Shown here piece after piece: positions 24,937 through 33,292 of a DNA stretch of 64,000 nt. Source of the DNA: ZC4RG35 sp964571765 (GTDB lineage Bacteria > Actinomycetota > Acidimicrobiia > Spongiisociales > ZC4RG35). Both the position numbers and the translations under genes were made by a program. How positions within the stretch are numbered: position 1 is the first letter of the stretch; every line of letters begins with the position of its first letter. The notes beneath the pieces are model-generated. The model was not told where the DNA came from. It did not search any database and saw only the letters and a program-made list of their open reading frames with translations. The stretch covers positions 1 to 64,000 of the forward strand of contig CAZNDH010000010.1 in the NCBI GenBank assembly GCA_964571765.1. The letters are read 5' to 3'.

Positions 24937-26021
24937 GCGACCGGTTCGCCATGACCACCGGCACCTCCGAGGTGGGCGGGGTCGAAGCAAGAGCTTCCCG
25001 ATCGCTGCTCCGGCTGGTTGTGCCGATCCTGCTGGTGGGTGTGGTCCTCTCACTGGTCCCCATCTGGATGGGCGAGGACCGGGTCCTGATGAGGGTTGCG
25101 GTCCGTGGCATGGCCTTTGCCAGCTATGCGGTCGGGTTCAACCTGATCTTCGGCAGCACCGGCCAACTCTTCCTGTGTGTGGGGGCACTCGCCGGGGTGG
25201 GAGGTTATGGCGCCGCCCTGCTCGCCGACGACGCCGGCTGGCCGCTGGTACCCGCCATCCTGGCGGCGACTGTCGCCGCCAGCCTGATAGCCGGACTACT
25301 CAGCTATGTGGCGGTGCGCCGCTCGTTGGGTGTCATATTCACCGGGATCGTCACCCTGGTCTTCTCGTTGACCTTCCTCAACGTGGTCCATCAGATCGGC
25401 GGCGACGCCGGTTTTTCCATCCAGTCCGGTTCGGGCACCTTCCTCCGTAGCCTGACTCCGGCCTACTACTTGCTGCTGGGACTGGCACTGGTCTGCCTGC
25501 TGGTCCATGGGCTGTTACGCCGATCGCATATCGGATGGGGTTTCAGAGCGTTGCGCGACGACGAGGTGGCTGCCGAGCTCGCCGGAATCAACGTCTCCCG
25601 GTACCGGGTCTACGCCGCCCTGATCGGTGGGGCGATGCTCGGTCTGGCCGGAGCCCTGTTCGCCCAGTCACGTGGTCGGGTCAGCCCGACCACCTTCGGG
25701 TTCGCCGAGGTCGACGTGGTTGTCTTGGTGATGCTGGCCTTCGGCGGGATCGGGGCCCTGTTCGGCCCGATCCTGGGAGCGGTGGTGTTCACCTACATCG
25801 AGGAGATGCTGGTCGACCTGGGCCTACTCCGCCACGTCGCCTATGGGGCATTGATCATCGCCTTGTTCCTCTGGATGCCCCGTGGGGTGATACCCACGAT
25901 TGCCGATCTGGGCCGCAAGTGGGCCAAGGGGCGCCGGGATGAGCAGGGACAGAAAGCCGCCGACCAGCCGCCGGAACCCACCGAGCGGGCTCCGGTCGAG
26001 GGGCAACAGGCCGCCGACTAG
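24933..26021 (+). CDS. livM: ABC transporter permease, LivM family (system 2)
   Basis: 362 residues with about ten hydrophobic segments and the LivM motifs AVGFNLIFGSTGQLFLC and GWGFRALRDDEVAAELAGIN. GTG at 24933 overlaps the livH stop (GTGA). The tail after the last membrane segment is charged and Gln/Pro-rich. The gene run ends 18 bases before the convergent boxB. Confidence 0.92.
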   Translation: MSDRFAMTTGTSEVGGVEARASRSLLRLVVPILLVGVVLSLVPIWMGEDRVLMRVAVRGMAFASYAVGFNLIFGSTGQLFLCVGALAGVGGYGAALLADDAGWPLVPAILAATVAASLIAGLLSYVAVRRSLGVIFTGIVTLVFSLTFLNVVHQIGGDAGFSIQSGSGTFLRSLTPAYYLLLGLALVCLLVHGLLRRSHIGWGFRALRDDEVAAELAGINVSRYRVYAALIGGAMLGLAGALFAQSRGRVSPTTFGFAEVDVVVLVMLAFGGIGALFGPILGAVVFTYIEEMLVDLGLLRHVAYGALIIALFLWMPRGVIPTIADLGRKWAKGRRDEQGQKAADQPPEPTERAPVEGQQAAD

Positions 26022-26039
26022 CCGAATCGCCGACAGGGC

Positions 26040-27482
26040 TCAGGGCAGCTTGACGTACTCATAGTCGGTCGGCTTCTGGTCGATCCCCTTGGTAGGCGGG
26101 GCGATCCAAGGGGCGAACTCCCCGGGAGTGAAGTGGGGTTGCATCAGGCCCTCGATGTACTGCTGGTCGTCGGTGGTGGGCAGCCACTCTGGACGGGACT
26201 CCTCCCATTCCGCCCGATCGACCAGGTCCCCGGCGGGGGTCACCGACAACCCGGCGAACTCGCCGATCTTGCGGTGGAAGGCGACGTGGGGCAGGGTGAT
26301 CTCGAAATCGATGCCATGGCTCTGGATCTCCTTGTTCCACCGTCTGATCCCACCCATGCAGTCCTCGATGAAATCGTCGCGGAGTCGGGCGTTGAGGGCG
26401 TTGAGGGCGGGCACATCCACCGGTTGCAGGGCGCCGTCGACCAGCTTCATCACCGGGTAGGTGGCGTCATGGAGGACGTGGTCGTCGTCGATGTTCTCCT
26501 CGTGATAACGGGCCTTGAGCCCGGAGTTGAAGAAGTTGGCGGCGTTGGTCGACTCCTCTGAGCCGAACAGATCGAGGGTCAGCGAGTAGTGGAGGTTGAC
26601 CTTTCTCTGCACCGTTGGGAGATCGATCACCCCCAGGCGGCGAACCGCTTCCAGGTCGTAGGCGTCGTCGATGCCTTTGTCGGCCATGGCTCGGGCAGTG
26701 GCCTCCACGATGCGTTTCACCCCGGTGTAGCCGACGAACATGTGGTGGGCCTCCTCGGCGAGCATGAACCGGCAGGTGCGGGAGAGGGGGTCGAACCCCG
26801 ACCGGGCCAGCGCCTCGAGCTGCATCTTGCCGTCGCGGTCGGTGAAGTAGGTGAACATGAAGAACGACAGCCAGTCGGGGGTCTCCTCGTTGAAGGCGCC
26901 CAGCATCCGCGGCTTCTCCTCGCTTCCCGACTGCCGGGCGAGGAGGTCGTCGGCTTCCTCCCGCCCGTCACGCCCGAAGTACTTGTGGAGCAGGTAGACC
27001 ATGGCCCAGAGATGGCGGCCCTCCTCGACGTTGACCTGGAAGAGGTTGCGCATGTCGTATAGAGACGGTGCGGTGTTGCCCAGGTGGCGCTGCTGCTCCA
27101 CCGAGGCCGGCTCGGTGTCGCCCTGGATGACGATCAGGCGCCGCAGCATCGAGCGGTACTCGCCGGGGACCTCCTGCCAGGCGGGCTCGCCGCGGTGCTC
27201 TCCGCAAGGGATGCGCCGGTCCTCCTCCTCGGGGGCGAGCAGGATGCCCCACCGGTACTCCGGCATCTTCACGAAGCCGAACTTGGCCCAACCTTCCTTC
27301 TCCACGCTGATCGCGGTGCGCAGGTAGACGTCGGCCATCTGGAACCCTTCGGGCCCCATCGACATCCACCAGTCGATGTAGCCGGGATGCCACTTCTCCA
27401 GCGCTCTCTGCAGCTTGGGGTCGTCGGCCAGAGCGACATTGTTGGGGATCAGCGTGTCGTAGTCGACGTCTTGCCAGGTCAT
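26040..27482 (-). CDS. boxB: Benzoyl-CoA 2,3-epoxidase, oxygenase component BoxB
   Basis: 480 residues, the BoxB length. The di-iron carboxylate motifs VEEGRHLW and LAEEAHHMFVGY are present. BoxB with the reductase BoxA converts benzoyl-CoA to 2,3-epoxybenzoyl-CoA in the aerobic CoA-dependent benzoate route. ATG at 27482 overlaps the boxC stop (TGATG) with GAGGAGG upstream; a GTG one codon earlier is possible. boxA is not in the window. Confidence 0.95.
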   Translation of the reverse strand: MTWQDVDYDTLIPNNVALADDPKLQRALEKWHPGYIDWWMSMGPEGFQMADVYLRTAISVEKEGWAKFGFVKMPEYRWGILLAPEEEDRRIPCGEHRGEPAWQEVPGEYRSMLRRLIVIQGDTEPASVEQQRHLGNTAPSLYDMRNLFQVNVEEGRHLWAMVYLLHKYFGRDGREEADDLLARQSGSEEKPRMLGAFNEETPDWLSFFMFTYFTDRDGKMQLEALARSGFDPLSRTCRFMLAEEAHHMFVGYTGVKRIVEATARAMADKGIDDAYDLEAVRRLGVIDLPTVQRKVNLHYSLTLDLFGSEESTNAANFFNSGLKARYHEENIDDDHVLHDATYPVMKLVDGALQPVDVPALNALNARLRDDFIEDCMGGIRRWNKEIQSHGIDFEITLPHVAFHRKIGEFAGLSVTPAGDLVDRAEWEESRPEWLPTTDDQQYIEGLMQPHFTPGEFAPWIAPPTKGIDQKPTDYEYVKLP

Positions 27483-29131
27483 CACACCCTCCTCGGGTCG
27501 TATTGGGGACGGATCCCGGTCCCGTATCGGCGCAGGGCCCCCTCCTCACCGGTGGCGCTGGGTCTGGAGAACACCCAGTTCTGCCAGGCGGTGAGACGGC
27601 CGAAGATCCTGGTCTCCATGGTCTCTGGACCGGGGAAGCGCAGGTTTGCCTCCATGCCGGTGAGGCCGTCGGGTGAGAAGGCGGCTCGCTCCTCGAGGAT
27701 CAGCCTGATCTCGTCATCCCAGTCGATGTAGTCCATGGCGTCGGTGACCAGGCCGGCGGCCAGGGCCTCCTCGGCATCGAGATGCTCCCCCACCCCTTTG
27801 AGCGCCTTCTCCAGACCGTCGGGATCGCCCCAGAACCGGGTCTCTAGGCGGGACAGCCCATTGGACATCTGATAGCTCGATCGGTTGGAGTCGGTCAGGG
27901 CTAGCCGGGCCGCAGTGCCCCCTTCACCCGCCCATGAGCCGACGAGCATGTAAGAGCGGTCGGCGGCCAGGGTGAGCTCGGCGAGGAACCCCCCAAAGCA
28001 GCTCTCCGGCTCGATGAGAGCGATGATCGACCGGGAGGTGAGGTCGAGTCGTCGCATCACCCGGGCCCAGTAGAGCATCACCTCCCGGACCAGCCAGTGG
28101 TCGCCCCGGCTCAGCATGAAGGTGTCGTAGGCGACCACCAGGTCGAGGTCGCCGACGCTCTTGAGGATCAGGGTGCCGATATCGAGCTCGTTGACCCGAA
28201 GGTGGAGTATGGCGTCGTCCAGCTCCCTGGCCAGCCGGAGCGGCCAGAAGCCGGCGCCCTGATCGACGGCCGCGGCGACGTCGTCGGGTGGAGCCTCAGA
28301 CGGCCCCTCGACGGTCAGAGTCGCGATGCGTTCCTTCCTGTCTATCTCCACCGTGATCGTGGAGTAGATGAACCCGTTCTCACCGTTTTCACGCTGAAGC
28401 GGGGTCAACTCGACCCCTCTGGCGCCCACCGGCCGATCGGAGCCGGCGGCCATCTCCGAGGCCCGAGACGCCACGACCTCAGCAAAGGAGGAGGTCGGGA
28501 CGAGCTCGTCGACCAGTCCCCATTCCAGGGCGCGCTCTCCCTTGACCCCCTCCACCAGGGTGCAGAAGACATCGGCCCGGTCCCGTCGCACGTGGCGCTT
28601 GTCGGTGAGCCTGGTGAGGCCGCCGGTGCCGGGGAGGACCCCCAGCAGGGGCACTTCGGGAAGCGACACCGAGGCGGTGCGGTCGTCGACCAACATGATG
28701 TGGTCGGCGGCCAAGGCGAGCTCGTAACCACCACCGGCGGCGTTGCCATTGATCGCGGCCAGGTAGCGCTGGCCGGAGTTCCGCGAGGCGTCCTCGATGG
28801 CAAGGCGGGTCTCGTTGGTGAACTTGCAGAAGTTGACCTTGAGAGGGTGAGAGGCCGAGGCCAGCATCCCGATGTTGGCTCCGGCACAGAACATCCGGTC
28901 GAGACGGGACCCGATCACCACTGCACCGACCTCGGGGTGCTCGAACCGGAGTCGCTGAACGGCGTCGGCCAACTCGATGTCCACCCCGAGGTCATAGGAG
29001 TTCAGCTTGAGCTCATACCCGGGATTGATACCCCCGCCGGGCTCTACCCCCATCTCCAGATAGGCGACCGGGCCGTCGATGCGCATCGTCCAATGGCGAT
29101 ACTCCTCGGGGTGCGTCTCGAAGTCGATCAC
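27482..29131 (-). CDS. boxC: 2,3-epoxybenzoyl-CoA dihydrolase BoxC
   Basis: 549 residues of the crotonase superfamily, the large size being typical of BoxC. Seen are VVIGSRLDRMFCAGANI, AAINGNAAGGGYELALAADH and LLGVLPGTGGLTRLTDKR. It opens the epoxide ring to 3,4-dehydroadipyl-CoA semialdehyde and formate. Formate could feed the folate one-carbon pool. GTG at 29131 lies 8 bases after a -10 box and has no real ribosome binding site, so it is probably leaderless and first in a boxC-boxB message. Confidence 0.95.
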   Translation of the reverse strand: MIDFETHPEEYRHWTMRIDGPVAYLEMGVEPGGGINPGYELKLNSYDLGVDIELADAVQRLRFEHPEVGAVVIGSRLDRMFCAGANIGMLASASHPLKVNFCKFTNETRLAIEDASRNSGQRYLAAINGNAAGGGYELALAADHIMLVDDRTASVSLPEVPLLGVLPGTGGLTRLTDKRHVRRDRADVFCTLVEGVKGERALEWGLVDELVPTSSFAEVVASRASEMAAGSDRPVGARGVELTPLQRENGENGFIYSTITVEIDRKERIATLTVEGPSEAPPDDVAAAVDQGAGFWPLRLARELDDAILHLRVNELDIGTLILKSVGDLDLVVAYDTFMLSRGDHWLVREVMLYWARVMRRLDLTSRSIIALIEPESCFGGFLAELTLAADRSYMLVGSWAGEGGTAARLALTDSNRSSYQMSNGLSRLETRFWGDPDGLEKALKGVGEHLDAEEALAAGLVTDAMDYIDWDDEIRLILEERAAFSPDGLTGMEANLRFPGPETMETRIFGRLTAWQNWVFSRPSATGEEGALRRYGTGIRPQYDPRRV

Positions 29132-29139
29132 CCCCCTAC

Positions 29140-29167
29140 TCTATACTGACCCGCTGGTCAGGGGCAA
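29140..29167 (-). promoter_or_regulatory. boxC promoter with palindromic operator filling the spacer
   Basis: On the minus strand TTGCCC (29167-29162) and TATAGA (29145-29140) are 16 bases apart. The spacer (29146-29161) is exactly the inverted repeat CTGACC-N4-GGTCAG. A repressor bound there would block RNA polymerase. A near copy lies at the benzoate-CoA ligase promoter. Confidence 0.6.
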
Positions 29168-29200
29168 AGGGAGCCTGATCGGCATGCACCATCGAGGACA

Positions 29201-29974
29201 GTGAAGACCCAGGACGAGTACATCGAGATTGGCGGCCACCGTGTCCACCTGCGCCGGATCGGCTCGGCCGGGGCCGGGGCGGCGATGGTGTTCCTCCACG
29301 AGGGCTTGGGGAGCGTCGAGCTGTGGCGGGGCTTCCCCGAGGCTGTCGCAGCCAGGACCGGTCGAGATGCCCTGATCTACTCGCGCCCCGGGTACGGGCG
29401 ATCAGACCCGGCCCCCCAGCCGAGGAAACCCGACTACATGCACCGGGAGGCGCTCGACATGCTCCCCGTCTTGCTCGCCGACCGGGTACAAGGCCCACCC
29501 ATTCTGGTGGGGCACTCCGATGGGTCATCGATCGCCGTGATCTACGCCGGAGCCGGCCATCCCGTGGCCGGTCTGGTCCTCATTGCCCCCCATGTCTTCG
29601 TCGAGGATCACGGGCTGGCCGGCATCCGTGCGGTCAATGAATCCTTCGACTCCTCAGGGCTCGCCGAGAGCATGGCCAAGTACCACCTGGACCCCGAGTC
29701 CACCTTTCGCGGGTGGGCCGACATCTGGCTGAGCCCGGAGTTCCGGGAATGGAACATCGAGGAGTACCTGGCAGGGATCCGCTGCCCCATCCTGCTCGTC
29801 CAGTGTGAGGACGACGAGTATGGCAGCCTGGCCCAGCTCGACGCCATCGAGGATCAGGTGGCCGGCCCGGTGGAGAGGCTGTTGTTGCCCGGCCCCGGGC
29901 ACTCGCCCCATCTTCTCCATCCCGAGGTGGTGATCGAAGCCACCGCCGACTTCCTCGGCCGGGTCGGCGCTTAG
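29201..29974 (+). CDS. Alpha/beta hydrolase in the box gene cluster
   Basis: 257 residues. Nucleophile elbow VGHSDGSS (Ser106), oxyanion-hole region FLHEGLGS and a late GPGHSPHLLHPE histidine. Hydrolases of this type are often found in box clusters and may remove dead-end CoA esters or open lactones; the true substrate is unknown. GTG at 29201 follows GAGGAC. It is divergent from boxC and overlaps the benzoate-CoA ligase stop by 4 bases. Confidence 0.85.
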   Translation: MKTQDEYIEIGGHRVHLRRIGSAGAGAAMVFLHEGLGSVELWRGFPEAVAARTGRDALIYSRPGYGRSDPAPQPRKPDYMHREALDMLPVLLADRVQGPPILVGHSDGSSIAVIYAGAGHPVAGLVLIAPHVFVEDHGLAGIRAVNESFDSSGLAESMAKYHLDPESTFRGWADIWLSPEFREWNIEEYLAGIRCPILLVQCEDDEYGSLAQLDAIEDQVAGPVERLLLPGPGHSPHLLHPEVVIEATADFLGRVGA

Positions 29975-31491
29975 CGCAGCTTGAAGCGCTGGATCTTCCC
30001 GGTGGGCGTCCGGGGAAAGTCGTCGACGAACTCGACCAGGTGGGGGAACTGGTAGCGGAGCAGTGTCTGCTTGCACCAGTCCTGCAACTCGGCGATCAGG
30101 GCATCGTGCCCCTCATTGTCGGGGACAAGGATCACCGCCGCCTTGATCCGCGAAGTGTTGTCGATGTCGACTCCCACCACCGCGGCCTCGCTCACCGCGG
30201 GATGCTCCATGAGCCGGTTCTCGATCTCGATGGGGCTCACCCAGAGACCGCCGATCTTCATCATGTCGTCGACCCGACCCTCGTAGACGTAATATCCGTC
30301 GGGGTCGCGGTGGTAGCGGTCGCCGGAGGCGAACCATCCCCCCGCCAGCTTCTCCCGGGATCGTTCCACCTGGTGCCAGTACCCGGTGAGGGCAGACGGG
30401 CCCCGGACCCAGAGCTCACCGGGTAGGCCGTCTTCGACCACTCTGCCCTCCTCGTCGCGAAGCTCGATCTGGTACCCGTCGACCGGCCGGCCGGAGGTTC
30501 CGGGCCTCACCTCCCCTGCCCGGTTGGAGCAGTAGATGTGGAGCATCTCGGTCGAGCCGAGCCCATCGAGGATCTCGATCCCGGTCCGCTGTCGAAACCT
30601 CTTCCAGATCTCGGGTGGAAGCGGCTCGGCGGCCGAGATGCCCAGCCGCACCGAGGACCAGTCGGTGGCGTCGAAGTCGGCGTGGGCCAGGATGGCGTTG
30701 TAGAGCGCCGGCACCGAGAAGTACAGGTTGGGCCGGTGGGTGCGAACCCTCTCCAGGAGACGGTCGGGTGTGGGCCTGCCGGTGAGGTAGACCGAGGTGG
30801 CACCGACGGAGAGGGGAAAGGTCAGGTTGTTGCCCAGCCCGTAGGCATGGAACATCTTGGTGCTGGAGAAGACCACGTCCTCGGGACCGATCCCCAGCAC
30901 AGGCCAGGCATAGTGGCGACAGGTGGCCCCAACATCGGCATGACGGTGCACCACTGCCTTCGGGGGACCGGTCGATCCCGAGCTGTACAGCCAGAAGGCG
31001 GGGTCGTCAGCATGGGTCGCCACCGGTTCGACGTCATCGTTGCCGTCGAGGAGCCACTCGTCGAGTGGCTCGTACCCTTCGGCTATGCCATTGGCCACGA
31101 TCTTCCGGACCGAGGGCCGGGCGGCCAGCTGCGGGCCGACGGCCTCGAGGAGTGCCCAGTCGACGATGGCGGCCACCGCGTAGGAGTCGTCGAGGAAGTA
31201 CCCGAAGTCGTCGGGCCGGGCGAGGAAGTTGACCGGAATGGGCACCGCCCCGATCCGCATCGCTCCGAGGAAGCTCGCCGGGAAGGCAGGCGTGTCGTCG
31301 AGGACCAGCACGACCCGCTCCTCGCGTCGCACCCCGAGCTCGGCTAGCCGGGAGGCCACCCGGCACATCGCGGTGTGAAGGTCCTGGAAGCTCCGTTGCT
31401 CGTCATCGGCGGTGACCACCGCCAGAGACGACGCCCGCCCTGCTTCCAGGTTGGCGTCCAACAGGGTGCTGACGTTCTCAGTCGTCTGCAT
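29971..31491 (-). CDS. bclA: Benzoate-CoA ligase
   Basis: 506-residue acyl-adenylating enzyme. The AMP-binding loop SSGSTGPPKAVVH, FSSTKMFHAYGLGN, the hinge YEGRVDDMMKIGGLWVS and the catalytic Lys region TPTGKIQRFKLR are typical of benzoate-CoA ligases. It activates benzoate for BoxAB. ATG at 31491 has AGGAGG about 6 bases upstream. A near relative such as 4-hydroxybenzoate-CoA ligase cannot be excluded by sequence reading alone, but boxB and boxC next door favour benzoate. Confidence 0.92.
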   Translation of the reverse strand: MQTTENVSTLLDANLEAGRASSLAVVTADDEQRSFQDLHTAMCRVASRLAELGVRREERVVLVLDDTPAFPASFLGAMRIGAVPIPVNFLARPDDFGYFLDDSYAVAAIVDWALLEAVGPQLAARPSVRKIVANGIAEGYEPLDEWLLDGNDDVEPVATHADDPAFWLYSSGSTGPPKAVVHRHADVGATCRHYAWPVLGIGPEDVVFSSTKMFHAYGLGNNLTFPLSVGATSVYLTGRPTPDRLLERVRTHRPNLYFSVPALYNAILAHADFDATDWSSVRLGISAAEPLPPEIWKRFRQRTGIEILDGLGSTEMLHIYCSNRAGEVRPGTSGRPVDGYQIELRDEEGRVVEDGLPGELWVRGPSALTGYWHQVERSREKLAGGWFASGDRYHRDPDGYYVYEGRVDDMMKIGGLWVSPIEIENRLMEHPAVSEAAVVGVDIDNTSRIKAAVILVPDNEGHDALIAELQDWCKQTLLRYQFPHLVEFVDDFPRTPTGKIQRFKLR

Positions 31492-31539
31492 CGACCTCCT
31501 CCTCGGGACATTCGACCTCGGACAGGCCAGTCCACATTT

Positions 31540-31583
31540 CTGACCGGCGGGTTAGTCTAGGTCCCGGCGGCCCGCGCTGACAG
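31540..31583 (-). promoter_or_regulatory. Benzoate-CoA ligase promoter with box-type operator
   Basis: Minus strand: CTGTCA (31583-31578), 18 bases, TAGACT (31559-31554) form a candidate promoter. The inverted repeat CTAACC-N4-GGTCAG (31555-31540) overlaps the end of the -10 box and the expected transcript start. It differs from the boxC operator by one base in its palindromic arms. Confidence 0.5.
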
Positions 31584-31623
31584 GGCCTGGCTCCTTGGAC
31601 CACATCCCACTATTTAACAGTAC

Positions 31624-31653
31624 TTGACACGAGTCGTAGGATGTTGGTATCAT
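31624..31653 (+). promoter_or_regulatory. Near-consensus leaderless promoter of the HNH gene
   Basis: TTGACA (31624-31629), 18 bases, TATCAT (31648-31653). The ATG at 31661 is 7 bases past the -10 box, so the message is predicted to be leaderless. This is the best -35/-10 pair in the window and lies in a locally AT-rich stretch. Confidence 0.75.
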
Positions 31654-31660
31654 CGAACAC

Positions 31661-32926
31661 ATGTACGAGGGGAATCTGAGTTCTGATGCCGGGGATCTGG
31701 CGCCCGATGTCTGGACTGGCGCTGGACCCCGTACCGTCGGCCTGCCTGAGGGGTTTGGGTCGTTGCCGCCGGGTCCGGGATTGGCCGCGGCGGTGTCCCA
31801 TGTCGATCTGGGTCGGTTGATCGGCCGGGACCTGGTGTCGGTGCTGACCGTGGTCGAGCGGCTGATCTCCCATTATCAGGCGGTCAAGTATCGGGTGGTC
31901 GCCGAACTCGAGGACATCTTCGACGGGGATCCCCAGTTGACTGCGGCTGAGATCGCAGCGGCCCTACATCTGACCCGGGCTGCTTCGGAGACCGACTATC
32001 TGCTGGCGTCGGGTCTTCGCCGGTTCCCCCAGATCGCAGATGCTCTCTCCCAAGGGACCATCGACCTGCGGCGGGCCAAAGTGCTCATCGATGCCACGGT
32101 GGGCCTCGACCTGTCGGCTGCAGACACCGTCGTGGTCAAAGGTCTTTCCGGGGCATCTGAGCTGACCACCGGCCAACTCCGTGCCCGACTGATCAAACAC
32201 CGGTTCGAAGCAGACCCTGCAGAAGCCAATACCCGGTATCGGGCGGGGATCGAGGATCGTCGGGTGGTGGTGTCATCCAACCCTGACGGGACGGCCAACC
32301 TCCACGCCCTCAACCTGCCACCCGACAAGCTGATGGCCATCCGCCGCCGCATCAACAGTATCGCCAGGAGAGTCAAGACCCCCGGAGATGGTCGCACCGC
32401 CGACCAACGCCGCGCCGACACCCTGATCGACCTGCTGGCCACCAGCAACGGCGGAAGCAATGAAGCCGGGCTCACCCTGATAGTCACCACCGGCACCCTC
32501 GCCGGAGGTGACACTCCAGCGGAGATACCCGGATTCGGCCCGATCCTCGCTGACATAGCCCGCCAGGCTGCCACCGACTGTCACATCACCCGAGGCGAAT
32601 ACATCATCACCGACAACGGCCAACCGATCGCCACCGGCACCCTCAGCCGAAAGGCCACCCGGGCCATGACCCGACACCTCCGCGCCGCCCAACCCACCTG
32701 CATCTTCCCCGGATGCCGCATGCCTGCCCAAGAATCCGACCTGGACCACCGCCGAACCTGGGCCATCCACCACCAGACCCGACTACCCGACCTCGCCCCA
32801 CTCTGCAGGTACCACCACCTGATCCGCCACAAGGGCTGGAACTACCAGATCACCCCCACCGGGACCATCCACTGGACCAGCCCCACCGGCCACGCCTACA
32901 CCACCAGCGGCACCGACCCACCATGA
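31661..32926 (+). CDS. DUF222 / HNH endonuclease domain protein (13E12-type)
   Basis: 421 residues: DUF222 region at about 50-300, then a C-terminal HNH nuclease motif at about 345-395, with CIFPGC, DLDHRRTWA and LCRYHHLIRHKGW giving the zinc Cys and catalytic His residues. Such genes are numerous and often multi-copy in actinobacteria and are suspected selfish or mobile elements; the DNA target is unknown. It has its own strong promoter and stands between the aromatic island and core genes. No terminal repeats were found. Confidence 0.9.
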   Translation: MYEGNLSSDAGDLAPDVWTGAGPRTVGLPEGFGSLPPGPGLAAAVSHVDLGRLIGRDLVSVLTVVERLISHYQAVKYRVVAELEDIFDGDPQLTAAEIAAALHLTRAASETDYLLASGLRRFPQIADALSQGTIDLRRAKVLIDATVGLDLSAADTVVVKGLSGASELTTGQLRARLIKHRFEADPAEANTRYRAGIEDRRVVVSSNPDGTANLHALNLPPDKLMAIRRRINSIARRVKTPGDGRTADQRRADTLIDLLATSNGGSNEAGLTLIVTTGTLAGGDTPAEIPGFGPILADIARQAATDCHITRGEYIITDNGQPIATGTLSRKATRAMTRHLRAAQPTCIFPGCRMPAQESDLDHRRTWAIHHQTRLPDLAPLCRYHHLIRHKGWNYQITPTGTIHWTSPTGHAYTTSGTDPP

Positions 32927-32935
32927 ACCCAGCGT

Positions 32936-33262
32936 CTAGGGGCCCGGGGTGTACGAGGTTGGGACAAGGACCTTCGACTCGATCTCGCCGACCATCACTC
33001 CGTGCTCGGCGCCAGTTACCCGCTTGATCTCGGCCCACTCCTCGTCGGCCATGAAGGCTTCCCAAGCCGACTCCATGGCCTCGGTGTCCGGCCAGGCGAG
33101 TAGGTAGACGAACTCGGTGTGTTCACCGTTCTGCGTCTCCCAGAAGGCGAGGACCTCGAACCCGTGCCGTCGCATGATCCGCCAGGCGTGATCGCGGAAC
33201 CGGTCGTGGAATGCCGCCTTGTTGTGCTCGAATATCTCGTAGACCCGGAGCTGATGGATCAT
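32936..33262 (-). CDS. NIPSNAP family protein
   Basis: 108 residues with the NIPSNAP pattern (IHQLRVYEIFEHNKAAFHDRFRDHA, VLAFWETQNGEHTEFVYLLAWPD), a small ferredoxin-like dimeric fold. Function is unknown; some members lie in degradation clusters. It stands 9 bases from the convergent HNH gene and 30 bases after glyA. Confidence 0.85.
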   Translation of the reverse strand: MIHQLRVYEIFEHNKAAFHDRFRDHAWRIMRRHGFEVLAFWETQNGEHTEFVYLLAWPDTEAMESAWEAFMADEEWAEIKRVTGAEHGVMVGEIESKVLVPTSYTPGP

Positions 33263-33292
33263 CCTCCGACCCTAACCGGGGGAACCCCGTCC

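Noticed and set aside
31661..32926. HNH protein as part of a prophage or intron
   Set aside because: No integrase, phage structural genes, intron core or terminal repeats are nearby; the domain layout is the free-standing DUF222 type.
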